64,000 nt of DNA from Terribacillus sp. FSL K6-0262 (lineage in GTDB: Bacteria > Bacillota > Bacilli > Bacillales > Amphibacillaceae). The number at the start of each line of letters is the position of its first letter. Within the stretch, counting starts at the first letter, position 1. Below are positions 23,782 to 31,920 of this stretch, in pieces. The position numbers were made by a program, and so were the translations under genes. Location of the stretch: positions 496,001-560,000 of the forward strand of contig NZ_CP150277.1 in assembly GCF_037977385.1 (NCBI RefSeq), written 5' to 3'. The notes below the pieces were generated by a model. The model did no database searches. It worked only from the letters and a program-made list of their open reading frames with translations, and was not told where the DNA came from.

Positions 23782-24690
23782 ATGCTGCAGGAAATGTGGC
23801 ATGCACTGCTGCACCAGCCGAATACACAATGGGTGGTCCTGAGCACGATGCTGCTTGGGATAGCCAGCGGCGTCCTGGGAAGCTTTGCCCTGCTAAAGAA
23901 GCAAAGCTTGATTGGAGATGCTGTGGCGCATGCTGCGCTGCCCGGGATCTGTACCGCCTACCTTTTCATAGGCGAAAAGCAGCTGCTGGTCCTTTTGATA
24001 GGCGCTGCAGCTGCTGGCCTTTTGGCAACCTATTTGATTCAGCTGATCACGATGACGACACGGATAAAGAAAGATACTGCCATTTGTATGGTGCTGAGCG
24101 TTTTCTTCGGTATGGGCATCGTACTGCTTACCCGGATCACACGTCAGGCGCAAGGAAATAAGAGCGGTCTGGATAACTTCGTTTTCGGTCAGGCAGCAGC
24201 CATGACAAGAACTGATGTCTATACGATGGGTGGTGCGGCCGGCATTTTGATCCTCATTGCATTCCTTCTATTCAAAGAATGGAAGCTTCTGATTTTCGAT
24301 CCCGGCTTTGCCAAGAATAGCGGCTTGTCCGTCGGTTTGCTCGAAACGCTCTTCTCCACCCTGCTGGTCATGACAGTCGTGATCGGCATCCAGGCAGTCG
24401 GTGTCATCCTCATGGCTGCTTTGCTCATCATTCCCTCGATCAGTGCCCGGTATTGGACGGATCGACTTGGCTCGATGGTGATCATCGCTGGCGGAATCGG
24501 AGCCTGCTCCGGCATTGCCGGCGTCCTTATCAGTACAGTCAGCACCGGCCTGGCAACAGGTCCCCTTATCGTTGTCACGGCGGCCCTTTGTTTTATAGTA
24601 TCTTTCACTTTCGGCCGTAAGCACGGCCTTGTCCAAAAACTGACGGCGCACCGGGTTCGGACGGAACACCTAAAGGAGGAAGGGATATGA
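23782..24690 (+). CDS. mntC: Manganese ABC transporter permease MntC
   Basis: The start was set at MLQEMWHALLHQPNTQWVVL because a GGAGGGTGA site lies five bases upstream; the frame itself extends further. The 302-residue protein has eight to nine hydrophobic segments and the ABC-3 signature GDAVAHAALPGICTAYLF. A charged, Arg-rich tail (TAHRVRTEHLKEE) is cytoplasmic. The gene ends with a four-base overlap into mntD. Confidence 0.9.
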   Translation: MLQEMWHALLHQPNTQWVVLSTMLLGIASGVLGSFALLKKQSLIGDAVAHAALPGICTAYLFIGEKQLLVLLIGAAAAGLLATYLIQLITMTTRIKKDTAICMVLSVFFGMGIVLLTRITRQAQGNKSGLDNFVFGQAAAMTRTDVYTMGGAAGILILIAFLLFKEWKLLIFDPGFAKNSGLSVGLLETLFSTLLVMTVVIGIQAVGVILMAALLIIPSISARYWTDRLGSMVIIAGGIGACSGIAGVLISTVSTGLATGPLIVVTAALCFIVSFTFGRKHGLVQKLTAHRVRTEHLKEEGI

Positions 24691-25547
24691 CCTACGAAGG
24701 CTGGATTTTGCTTACTGCCTGCCTTGTCGGCATCAGCTGCGGCATGGTCGGCTGTTTCCTGATTGTCCGGCGCATGGCAATGCTTGCCGATGCCATCAGT
24801 CACAGCGTACTGCTTGGAATCGTGCTCGCCTTCCTGATCGCCAACAGTCTTAACGGGATTTACATGCTGATCGGTGCAACGATCATCGGTTTTGTTACGA
24901 CCTTCGCCATCCAATCACTTCATCATGCCGGTGTCCAGGAAGATGCCAGTATCGGCATCGTGTTTACCACCTTCTTTTCCATCGGAGTCATCCTGATTTC
25001 ATTATTTGCAAAGGATGTCCATTTGGATGTCGAGCATGCGCTGATGGGTGAGATTGCCTTCATTCCATGGGATACCCAAATCCTATTCGGCTTCGAGATA
25101 CCAAAGGCAACAGCGATGCTTTTGGGTATAAGTGTGTTTGCTTTGCTCATCATCCTGCTTTTCTATAAGGAATGGAAGCTCACTTCCTTCGATGCAGCAC
25201 TCGCTCTGACACTCGGCTTGCCGGTTACTTTGATCCATTACCTGCTGATGGGGCTTGTTTCCATCACGGCCGTTGGTTCGTTTGACGCTGTCGGTGCCAT
25301 CCTTGTCGTCAGTATGCTCGTCGTACCTGGCGCTTGTGCGTATTTACTCACGGATCGATTATCAGCCATGCTCCTGTACAGCTGCATTTTCGGCATCCTT
25401 AGTGCCGTGATCGGTTATTATGGCGCACTATGGCTCGATGCTTCGATTTCCGGATCCATGAGTACAGCCGGCGGGATCCTGTTTTTGCTGACATGGATGT
25501 TTTCACCGCGGTATGGTTTATTGCGTCGATTCTTCATCACAGCCTGA
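24687..25547 (+). CDS. mntD: Manganese ABC transporter permease MntD
   Basis: This is a 286-residue ABC-3 family permease with the signature ADAISHSVLLGIVLAFLI and about eight membrane segments. It is a paralogue of MntC, so the two form a heterodimeric channel. The start ATG overlaps the mntC stop (ATGA), which indicates translational coupling. The operon ends at the hairpin at 25549. Confidence 0.9.
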   Translation: MTYEGWILLTACLVGISCGMVGCFLIVRRMAMLADAISHSVLLGIVLAFLIANSLNGIYMLIGATIIGFVTTFAIQSLHHAGVQEDASIGIVFTTFFSIGVILISLFAKDVHLDVEHALMGEIAFIPWDTQILFGFEIPKATAMLLGISVFALLIILLFYKEWKLTSFDAALALTLGLPVTLIHYLLMGLVSITAVGSFDAVGAILVVSMLVVPGACAYLLTDRLSAMLLYSCIFGILSAVIGYYGALWLDASISGSMSTAGGILFLLTWMFSPRYGLLRRFFITA

Positions 25548-25548
25548 T

Positions 25549-25579
25549 AAGCAAATGGCTTACGCCATTTGCTTTTTTC
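25549..25579 (+). terminator. Terminator of mntABCD
   Basis: AGCAAATGGC and GCCATTTGCT form a ten-base stem with a four-base loop and a run of six T. Confidence 0.9.
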
Positions 25580-25644
25580 ATTCCTCCCCTTCCCATTCAT
25601 GGTAAAATGGCATCACAACCCTTTCATAAAGCGAGGTTTAGCAG

Positions 25645-26370
25645 ATGAAACGAAATGGCAAGATGGAAAGCACCATGATCGACAGCATCTATTTGGACGA
25701 AAGCCTGGAGATACGCTGGTATAAGCCGGAGTCCTTCTCCCCCATGTATAAATACCAGCTATGCATCATGCAGGATGGAAACGACTATTTCCAAATGGGA
25801 CGGATAGCGACGTTAAGCGATCAGCTGCACAGTGACGGACAGATTAAAAATACGGTTTTTGCTGGTATCCATTACCGCGATCGGAACGACCGAATCGATA
25901 AATATCATCCAGACGGAAAGAAACACGAAGCATTTTTGCAGTTTCTATTGCATGAGGTGCTGCCAGTGCTGGAGGATGACCTGCCCACTTTACATATGGG
26001 AGCGACCAGGACACTGATGGGCGATTCCCTTGCTGGCACGCTCTCGCTGGTTGCCGCCCTTCGTTTCCCGCATACTTTCGGAGGCGTCGTGATGCAGTCT
26101 CCATTGGTGGATGAAGCTGTCATGCGGGAAGTGCGCGAGGCCAAGCAGCTGGATAGCCTGTCCATTTACCATACGGTCGGAACGAATGAGACCTCTGTCC
26201 CCACTTCCTTCCATAAAGAAATGGACTTTGTGGAACCGAATCGAAGCTTACAGGAATACTTCCGCTCCAAGGATATCGATTATACCTACCGCGAGCTGCA
26301 GGACGCAGAGCATACATGGAAGTATTGGCAGCGCGATATGAAACAGGTGCTGACAGACGTTTTCGGCTGA
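25645..26370 (+). CDS. yjcH: Esterase-family alpha/beta hydrolase, YjcH-like
   Basis: The 241-residue product is of the esterase D/enterochelin esterase type. It has the nucleophile elbow GDSLAG (about residues 129-134), a cap region with WYKPESFSPMY and a C-terminal His in DAEHTWKYW. The gene order hydrolase, YjcG, YjcF matches B. subtilis yjcH-yjcG-yjcF. It is soluble, with no signal peptide. The substrate is unknown. Confidence 0.82.
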   Translation: MKRNGKMESTMIDSIYLDESLEIRWYKPESFSPMYKYQLCIMQDGNDYFQMGRIATLSDQLHSDGQIKNTVFAGIHYRDRNDRIDKYHPDGKKHEAFLQFLLHEVLPVLEDDLPTLHMGATRTLMGDSLAGTLSLVAALRFPHTFGGVVMQSPLVDEAVMREVREAKQLDSLSIYHTVGTNETSVPTSFHKEMDFVEPNRSLQEYFRSKDIDYTYRELQDAEHTWKYWQRDMKQVLTDVFG

Positions 26371-26466
26371 ACGGTTGGCCGCATACAGCAGGCACTATCT
26401 CTGGTATAATAAGGGACAGAAGCAAACGATACGCATGCTATTCATTCTTAATTGGAGGTACTTTAG

Positions 26467-26979
26467 ATGAACTACACTATTGCAATTTTCCCATCTGAGC
26501 AAGTTCAGCAAGAAGCCAATTCGTACCGCAAAAGATACGATTCCGCGTATGCACTCATCAAACCGCATATGAAGGTGAGGCAGCCATTCACATTGAATGA
26601 AGAAGATCTCATCGATGCAGTGAGCGAGCTCAAACGGATTGCACGCGAAACAGCTCCCTTCTCCTATAAAATAGAAAAAGTCAGCACGTTTGCACCTGCT
26701 CATAATACACTTTATTTCAAAGTGACTCCTTCTGAGCAGCTTAAAACCTTGCACGAGAAGCTCTACCACGGCTTCTTCGAGGGTGAGAAAGAATATGCAT
26801 TCGTCCCCCATATCACGATTGCACAGAATCTTTCAAGCGGGGAATATGGGGATTTGTATGGAACGCTGAAGCTGAAGCAATTCCAATATGAAGAGCAAGC
26901 CGAACAATTCCATTTGCTCGAGCAGCAAGCGGACGACAAATGGATCGTGAAAGAAACTTTTACATTAGGCGAGGAATGA
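26467..26979 (+). CDS. yjcG: YjcG-like 2'-5' RNA ligase/phosphoesterase superfamily protein
   Basis: The 170-residue protein belongs to the 2H phosphoesterase superfamily. Two HxT-type motifs are visible: KPHMKVRQPFTL (H35 region) and VPHITIAQNL (H113 region). The start MNYTIAIFPSE follows GGAGG at the right distance. In B. subtilis this is YjcG, located between yjcH and yjcF as here. It may act on cyclic phosphate ends of RNA or on nucleotides; no substrate is visible. Confidence 0.88.
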   Translation: MNYTIAIFPSEQVQQEANSYRKRYDSAYALIKPHMKVRQPFTLNEEDLIDAVSELKRIARETAPFSYKIEKVSTFAPAHNTLYFKVTPSEQLKTLHEKLYHGFFEGEKEYAFVPHITIAQNLSSGEYGDLYGTLKLKQFQYEEQAEQFHLLEQQADDKWIVKETFTLGEE

Positions 26980-26982
26980 AGA

Positions 26983-27405
26983 ATGGACATAATCGTTGCA
27001 GAAAACAGCCGCCAGCAGCAGGATGCCTTCCAAGTGAGAACATTGGTTTTCGTGGAAGAACAAAAAGTGCCGGCGGATCTTGAAATCGATGAGCTGGAGA
27101 ACGAGAGCATCCACTTTGTCGGGTATGAAGATGATATTCCTGGAGCGGCCGGCAGAATGCGCTTCGTCAACGGCTACGCTAAAATGGAACGCATTTGTAT
27201 CCTGAAGGAATTCCGGGGCAAGCATTACGGCAATGAACTGATGCGCGCCATGGAGGACGAGGCCAAAAGACGCGGCATGCAGAAGGCGAAACTGAATGCA
27301 CAGACCCAGGCGATCCCTTTTTATGAACGGCTGGGCTATACAGTCGTTTCCGATGAATTCATGGATGCCGGCATCCCGCATAAGACAATGACGAAACAGC
27401 TGTGA
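26983..27405 (+). CDS. yjcF: GNAT-family acetyltransferase, YjcF-like
   Basis: The 140-residue protein has the GNAT fold: VRTLVFVEEQKVPADLEIDE at the start, the acetyl-CoA loop RGKHYGNELMRAME (about residues 79-92), and the C-terminal FYERLGYTVVSDEFMDAGIPH segment. It starts four bases after yjcG and is followed by a terminator. The strong QxFxxRxxVFVxEQ-like N-terminus is shared with the ElaA/YjcF branch. The acceptor is unknown. Confidence 0.85.
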   Translation: MDIIVAENSRQQQDAFQVRTLVFVEEQKVPADLEIDELENESIHFVGYEDDIPGAAGRMRFVNGYAKMERICILKEFRGKHYGNELMRAMEDEAKRRGMQKAKLNAQTQAIPFYERLGYTVVSDEFMDAGIPHKTMTKQL

Positions 27406-27430
27406 GGCTCCCCTTTTGGGAGTCTTTTTT
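27405..27430 (+). terminator. Terminator of yjcHGF
   Basis: GGCTCCCC, TTTT and GGGAGTC form a stem directly after the yjcF stop, followed by TTTTTT. Confidence 0.8.
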
Positions 27431-27485
27431 CGTATAGCTCTTCCACCTTTGGGCATGCTTTCTCTTAGAAGGGATGTGACGGTAC

Positions 27486-28166
27486 GTGGGAGTTTATGGA
27501 GAGATAATTGTAGAAGTGATATTTGGATTCGTTGGTCTTTTCTTATTGACGAAAATGCTTGGAAAGACACAAATGAACCAAATCACGCCTTTTGACTTCA
27601 TTGCCGCAATTGCAGCAGGGGAGCTGTTCGGGAATGCTTTGTTCGATCCCGAGGCTGGTATCCCTCATATTGCAGTGGCCATCATCACATGGGGGATACT
27701 CATGCTGATCGTTGAAAAATTGACACAGAAATTCAAACGAACGCGCGGATTCTTGGAAGGTAAGCCATCCGTCATCATTTCGCAAGGCGAAATTCAATAT
27801 GAGGATATGAAAGTGAATAAAATGGACTTCAATCAATTGATGCATCAGCTTCGGGCCAATAATGTCTTTTCCCTTGCCGAGGTCGATTATGCCATCATCG
27901 AAGCAGATGGCAGTTTGAGTGTATTGAAAAAGAGCGCCTATCAGACACCGACACGGGATGATCTGAAGCTGAAGGAACAGCCCAATCCACTTCCTGTATC
28001 CTTCATCCTTGATGGGGAGATCATCGAGGACAATGTCATCAATTGCGGGAAATCACTGGAGTGGCTGAGGGATGAAATCAAGAAGCAAGGGTTTGATACA
28101 GCGGCAGATGTGGCGTATGCAGAATGGACACACACGAATGGTTTATTTACCAGAGCTTATCATTGA
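27486..28166 (+). CDS. YetF-type (DUF421) membrane protein
   Basis: The 226-residue product (GTG start after GAAGGGA) has three N-terminal membrane helices and the family block LGKTQMNQITPFDFIAAIAAGE. A cytoplasmic DUF421 domain with RGFLEGKPSVIISQG and two further repeats follows. B. subtilis has several paralogues (YetF, YdfS, YrbG, YkjA). Some are spore-membrane or lipid-related, but the biochemical role is not settled. The gene is monocistronic here. Confidence 0.82.
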   Translation: MGVYGEIIVEVIFGFVGLFLLTKMLGKTQMNQITPFDFIAAIAAGELFGNALFDPEAGIPHIAVAIITWGILMLIVEKLTQKFKRTRGFLEGKPSVIISQGEIQYEDMKVNKMDFNQLMHQLRANNVFSLAEVDYAIIEADGSLSVLKKSAYQTPTRDDLKLKEQPNPLPVSFILDGEIIEDNVINCGKSLEWLRDEIKKQGFDTAADVAYAEWTHTNGLFTRAYH

Positions 28167-28167
28167 A

Positions 28168-28446
28168 TCAACAAAGCATATCGATATGACGTCCTTTTCC
28201 AGTCAGCAGACTATATGTCTGTCTATCAAAGGGCGTCTTTTTGTCTGCTTGCTTTCTCTCCCGGAGCTGTAGCGAGGCTTGATGGGCAAGCCGATCTTGG
28301 ACGTATCGCTCAAACGTTTCGGGCTTTCCATCCTGCACAACCGGATTCGCCCGCTCAATCGTATATCTGCTGCTCTTCCTTACCCCATTGAGCCTGTTTT
28401 GATAATCCATGTATTGATTTGCAGATACTGGCAGTGTCCAGCTCAT
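28168..28446 (-). CDS. Conserved-looking small basic protein
   Basis: The 92-residue product begins MSWTLPVSANQYMDYQNRLN and is rich in Arg, Gln and Tyr (about 15 percent basic). A GGAAGGGA site lies six bases before the ATG. It is convergent with the yetF-like gene, with no intergenic space. No domain is recognised. Composition and the neighbouring coat genes would allow a sporulation role, but the evidence is weak. Confidence 0.55.
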   Translation of the reverse strand: MSWTLPVSANQYMDYQNRLNGVRKSSRYTIERANPVVQDGKPETFERYVQDRLAHQASLQLRERKQADKKTPFDRQTYSLLTGKGRHIDMLC

Positions 28447-28510
28447 GACATCCCTTCCTTTCCTTTTTATGTATTCTTCTATTCCCTTCTTCTTCCTTGT
28501 CTAACCATAT

Positions 28511-28534
28511 AAAAAAAGCAGCCGAAGCTGCTTT
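28511..28534 (-). terminator. Terminator of the His/Asp-rich gene
   Basis: AAAGCAGC and GCTGCTTT form a stem with a four-base loop, and the minus strand continues with seven T. Confidence 0.8.
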
Positions 28535-28536
28535 GA

Positions 28537-28782
28537 TCAGAACCAGAAATTCCGGCGTCTCCTGTCCTCATCGTCATCTTTATCATCATCATGTTTTTTG
28601 TCTTTATCTTCATCATGTCCGTTATCGCGGTGATCATCTCTCTTGCGGCGATGGCCGAAGATCGGATCGAAATCATGATCACGGCCATGCTTTTCTTTTT
28701 CTTTATCGTCCGTATCCAATATCACTTTATCGGCTTTGATGATAAGATTCTTGACATGGATAACCTTTTTTTCTTCAGACAT
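28537..28782 (-). CDS. Low-complexity Asp/His/Lys/Arg-rich protein
   Basis: The 81-residue product begins MSEEKKVIHVKNLIIKADKV, a short strand-rich head. The tail (about residues 30-80) is made almost only of Asp, His, Lys, Arg and Glu and ends RRRRNFWF. It lies divergently upstream of a CotY/CotZ-type gene and close to cotO. It therefore could be a coat or exosporium component or a metal-binding coat filler. This is inferred from composition and position; no homology is claimed. Confidence 0.6.
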   Translation of the reverse strand: MSEEKKVIHVKNLIIKADKVILDTDDKEKEKHGRDHDFDPIFGHRRKRDDHRDNGHDEDKDKKHDDDKDDDEDRRRRNFWF

Positions 28783-28997
28783 GCTATCACTCCTTTTCCT
28801 AAACTCAATTCTGAAATAGTTTATGTTCCATGGACTTTATGGTGTGCAGCTTTTGCCTATATTGCATTTTTTTCTTCCATATTCACCCACGACTTATTCC
28901 ATAAAGGTGTAAATCGCCCACACACAACATAGGGCATCTCATATCTTATTAAAGACGATACGTCATCACTTTATCAATTCGAGAGGGGTTAAACATC

Positions 28998-29495
28998 ATG
29001 AGCTGTGGATGTGAAAAAGGCACAGGCTGCGTCAAGGACATCCTTAAAGAAATCGCCAATGCGCAAAAGGATATCTACACGGAATGCTGTGCCACAAGCG
29101 CGGAACAATCCATCAATGATCTTCTTGGCAACTGGGGAGGATCCACTGGTTTCGATACAGTACCTTTCATTCTCTATAACAAGGACGGTTCACCTTTCCG
29201 GGGAGTAGGAGTTGTACCTGGGGCTACACCTGGAACACTTGGTCCGGTTGCAGCGAGCTTCTATTTCCGCGTAAAGACTGTATACGAAGACGATTGTGCT
29301 GTCCTTGAATTGCTGCGCGATCCAGCGGACTTAGACTTGACACCTGATAGCATCGATGATCAAGCAGTGGCAAACTTAACTGCGACTGGTCTTTGCTTCA
29401 CTGTCGATTTACACTGCTTCTGCCATATCACAACGCTTCCTGCAATCTCTGCTTTCAATGGAAATTCCGGAACACCAGGAGTTCCGACCATTTAA
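28998..29495 (+). CDS. Spore coat protein of the CotY/CotZ/ExsY family
   Basis: The 165-residue product is Cys-rich at the start (MSCGCEKGTGCVKD). It has the family core blocks DTVPFILYNKDGSPF, VAASFYFRVKTVYEDDCAVL and the CFTVDLHCFCHITTL end. CotY, CotZ and ExsY form crust or exosporium basal layers through disulfide cross-linked hexamers. The C-terminus (GNSGTPGVPTI) is unusual and short. A strong GAGAGGGG site lies before the ATG. The gene is convergent with cotO, so it is part of the coat cluster known in B. subtilis as cotVWXYZ-cotO, which is reduced here to one CotY/Z. Confidence 0.85.
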   Translation: MSCGCEKGTGCVKDILKEIANAQKDIYTECCATSAEQSINDLLGNWGGSTGFDTVPFILYNKDGSPFRGVGVVPGATPGTLGPVAASFYFRVKTVYEDDCAVLELLRDPADLDLTPDSIDDQAVANLTATGLCFTVDLHCFCHITTLPAISAFNGNSGTPGVPTI

Positions 29496-29501
29496 AAAAA
29501 G

Positions 29502-29537
29502 AAGTTCAATCTTGGAAAACAAGATTGAACTTTTTTT
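29502..29537. terminator. Bidirectional terminator between cotY/Z and cotO
   Basis: AAGTTCAATCTTG and CAAGATTGAACTT form a 13-base stem with A and T runs on either side; it serves both convergent coat genes. Confidence 0.9.
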
Positions 29538-29538
29538 A

Positions 29539-29967
29539 TTAGAACCCAAGCAGCTTTATGTCCTTGACACTGGATAACTTAATCTCTCTTTTGAATGGAC
29601 GCCTGATTGATTTGAACTGTATCACATCTTCTTCTATTCCCGATATAGTTCCTATGAAGCTATTTTCCTCTGTTACTATCTCACATTTCATTCGGGGAAT
29701 TTGAGATGGCAGATTTAACAGGTATCTAGTCTTTTCGGAAATAGAGAGATCCTTGAAGTCCCCTTTTTTCGTTTTCCTGACTGTTTCTTCTGCTGGCTTT
29801 TCTTCAGCAGATTCTACAGCCGTCACTGATTCAGCATCGCCTGTTGTCACTTTCTTGTCATCCTTTGTCGTACGATAAGCCTGCTGCATTTCTGCTTGCG
29901 GCAGATCAAGCTTCGGCTGGGCAATGAACAGCAGCGGCTGCTGACGCCGTACCTTTCCTTTGGACAT
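29539..29967 (-). CDS. cotO: Spore coat protein CotO-like
   Basis: The start was set at MSKGKVRRQQPLLFIAQPKL because GAGGAGG lies seven bases upstream. The 142-residue product has a variable, acidic middle and a C-terminal 70-residue domain with LSISEKTRYLLNLPSQIPRM, KCEIVTEENSFIGTISGIEE and SSVKDIKLLGF. This domain is characteristic of CotO (YjbX), a morphogenetic coat protein controlling outer coat assembly. It is shorter than the B. subtilis protein (about 227 residues), mainly in the variable middle. Position next to CotY/Z supports the call. Confidence 0.78.
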   Translation of the reverse strand: MSKGKVRRQQPLLFIAQPKLDLPQAEMQQAYRTTKDDKKVTTGDAESVTAVESAEEKPAEETVRKTKKGDFKDLSISEKTRYLLNLPSQIPRMKCEIVTEENSFIGTISGIEEDVIQFKSIRRPFKREIKLSSVKDIKLLGF

Positions 29968-30041
29968 GCGATGTCCTCCTCTGCATAGTTTCTTACTCAG
30001 TATATGCACCGGACCGATTGGTGTGCCCAGAATCAGCAAAG

Positions 30042-30067
30042 AAAAAAGACTGTCCGCAGACAGTCTT
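30042..30067 (-). terminator. Terminator of the antiporter gene
   Basis: AAGACTGTC, CGCA and GACAGTCTT form a stem that includes the stop region of the gene ending at 30067, followed by a T run on the minus strand. Confidence 0.75.
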
Positions 30068-31902
30068 CATTCAAGCAGCTCACGCAAATCTTCTATATAT
30101 TCCCCTGATCCGGTCACGATCAGAAGGTCATCCATCCGCAATACTGTATCCCCATGCGGGACAATGGAATCTTTGCCGCGGAAAATCCGGACGATGATCA
30201 AATCCCCATGGAAGGGAAAGCGGCGGAGCGATACACCCTCATAAGCAGCATTCTGCATCGATACTTGATAGAGGGCATTATCCTGATTCGTCAGGATATT
30301 CATTAAACTCGGCGCTTCGATAAGGGCTTTCAGCAGCAAATTGGTCGACAGAAGGACAGAGAACACTTCCACGCCCTTATCCTTTAATTCATCGCTTAGA
30401 ACAGGGTGTTCGATACGTGCGATGACACGATCGACACCTGATTCCTTCGCATAGAGTGCGATGTCCTTGTTTTGGGCTTCATCGCCGGTGGATACGACAA
30501 GGATATCCACATTGAATACACCCAGTCTTTCCAGCTGTGCAGGTTCATAGTTCTCCAGCTCCTGGATATCGAATTCCGGATGCGCCAGACTTTCATCGAT
30601 TTTATCCTGTTTCGTGTGATACAGATGCGTCCTGTAGTGGTGCCCATCCAAGTTCCGGACGGATGGCATCGTCAGCTGGTTGGCACCGATGAAGCCAACA
30701 TCGTACTTTTTATCCGTATCCGCATAACGCACATAGAACCGCTTAAAGAACCAAGGCGTAATGATACAGCTGATCACAGCTACAAGAATCAGTGCCCCTT
30801 CCATTTTGGCATCGATGATACCGATCCGTTTCCCGATGGCAGCTGCTGCAATGACCAATGAAAGCGTGGATGTCAGGATGGTCCCTGCACTGATCACGGA
30901 ACGCCAGTCATACCACCTTCGCAAGTAGAGAATGGGAATGAGCTTTGACATAAGCAGTGCAATCAGAAGCAATGGGATAAGGGTCAATATTTGCGGATCT
31001 GTCAGCAATGAACGCAAATCCATTTCGACCCCTACCATGACGAAGAATATAGGAATAAGGAAACCATAGCCGAAGCTGTCCAGCTGATGGACCAGCTCCT
31101 GGTTCGGGGACAGCAGCGAAACAAGTGTCCCGGCCAAGAATGCTCCCAGGATATTCTCCGCACCGACAGACTCGGATACGGCCACAAGTACAATGATGAG
31201 CGTGAAAACCGCTCGTGTCCCTATCTGGACGGTTCCCTTGGACATTGTCTCGATGAAGGAACGCTTCTGGAAAATCTTTCCGATAAAATACAAAAGGACA
31301 CCAACTCCGAATAGGATGAGCAGCAGCCACATATTGCCTCCTTCATCACCATAGATGGAAGCAAACACCGCCAATAGGATCATCGTAGCCAAATCAGCGA
31401 TGACGGCTATCATAAGGATGGTCTGTCCGAATGTCGACTTCATCATCTGCGCTTCCTTCAATGTCGGTACAACGACCCCCAATGAAATGGTGGAGATGAT
31501 CAGCGTCATGAGAAAGACATTATCGATAAAGCCAGCCAGGACGAATACATATGACAACCCAATCGATAAGACGAGGATACCAAGGAATACAATAACCGAT
31601 ATGACGAACGGCGATTGAGATGGCTGTTTATCCTTTTTCCGTCTATCCTTCCCAGCAAAAATAGAAAAATCGATTTCGAGTCCGCTCAAGAACATCAAGA
31701 AGATGAAACCGAGGGTGGACAATGTGTCCAGCCACGTGCTTTGATTGACTAGGTCAAAACCGCTTTGACCGATGATAAGACCGACGATTATTTCCGCTAC
31801 GACTACAGGGAGCGCACGGAGCTTCAGACGGTTCATGAGAATTGGTGTAAGGAATGCTGCCAAAATGACAACGACTAAGGATATGATGGATTCATGCTCC
31901 AT
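30067..31902 (-). CDS. yjbQ: Monovalent cation:proton antiporter (CPA2), YjbQ-like
   Basis: The 611-residue product has an N-terminal Na+/H+ exchanger-type membrane domain of about 12 helices (to residue 390). Motifs include LPVVVAEIIVGLIIGQSGFD and the GAENILGAFLAGTLV segment. A cytoplasmic TrkA-N-type (about 400-520) and a TrkA-C domain follow at the C-terminus (DLLIVTGSGEY). This is the KefB/YjbQ layout, predicted to exchange K+ or Na+ for protons with nucleotide-controlled gating. Its location next to the yjb cluster matches B. subtilis yjbQ. The NAD-binding glycine motif of the TrkA-N domain is degenerate (DVGFIGANQLTM). Confidence 0.85.
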   Translation of the reverse strand: MEHESIISLVVVILAAFLTPILMNRLKLRALPVVVAEIIVGLIIGQSGFDLVNQSTWLDTLSTLGFIFLMFLSGLEIDFSIFAGKDRRKKDKQPSQSPFVISVIVFLGILVLSIGLSYVFVLAGFIDNVFLMTLIISTISLGVVVPTLKEAQMMKSTFGQTILMIAVIADLATMILLAVFASIYGDEGGNMWLLLILFGVGVLLYFIGKIFQKRSFIETMSKGTVQIGTRAVFTLIIVLVAVSESVGAENILGAFLAGTLVSLLSPNQELVHQLDSFGYGFLIPIFFVMVGVEMDLRSLLTDPQILTLIPLLLIALLMSKLIPILYLRRWYDWRSVISAGTILTSTLSLVIAAAAIGKRIGIIDAKMEGALILVAVISCIITPWFFKRFYVRYADTDKKYDVGFIGANQLTMPSVRNLDGHHYRTHLYHTKQDKIDESLAHPEFDIQELENYEPAQLERLGVFNVDILVVSTGDEAQNKDIALYAKESGVDRVIARIEHPVLSDELKDKGVEVFSVLLSTNLLLKALIEAPSLMNILTNQDNALYQVSMQNAAYEGVSLRRFPFHGDLIIVRIFRGKDSIVPHGDTVLRMDDLLIVTGSGEYIEDLRELLE

Positions 31903-31920
31903 GCCGGACCCTCCTTTTTT

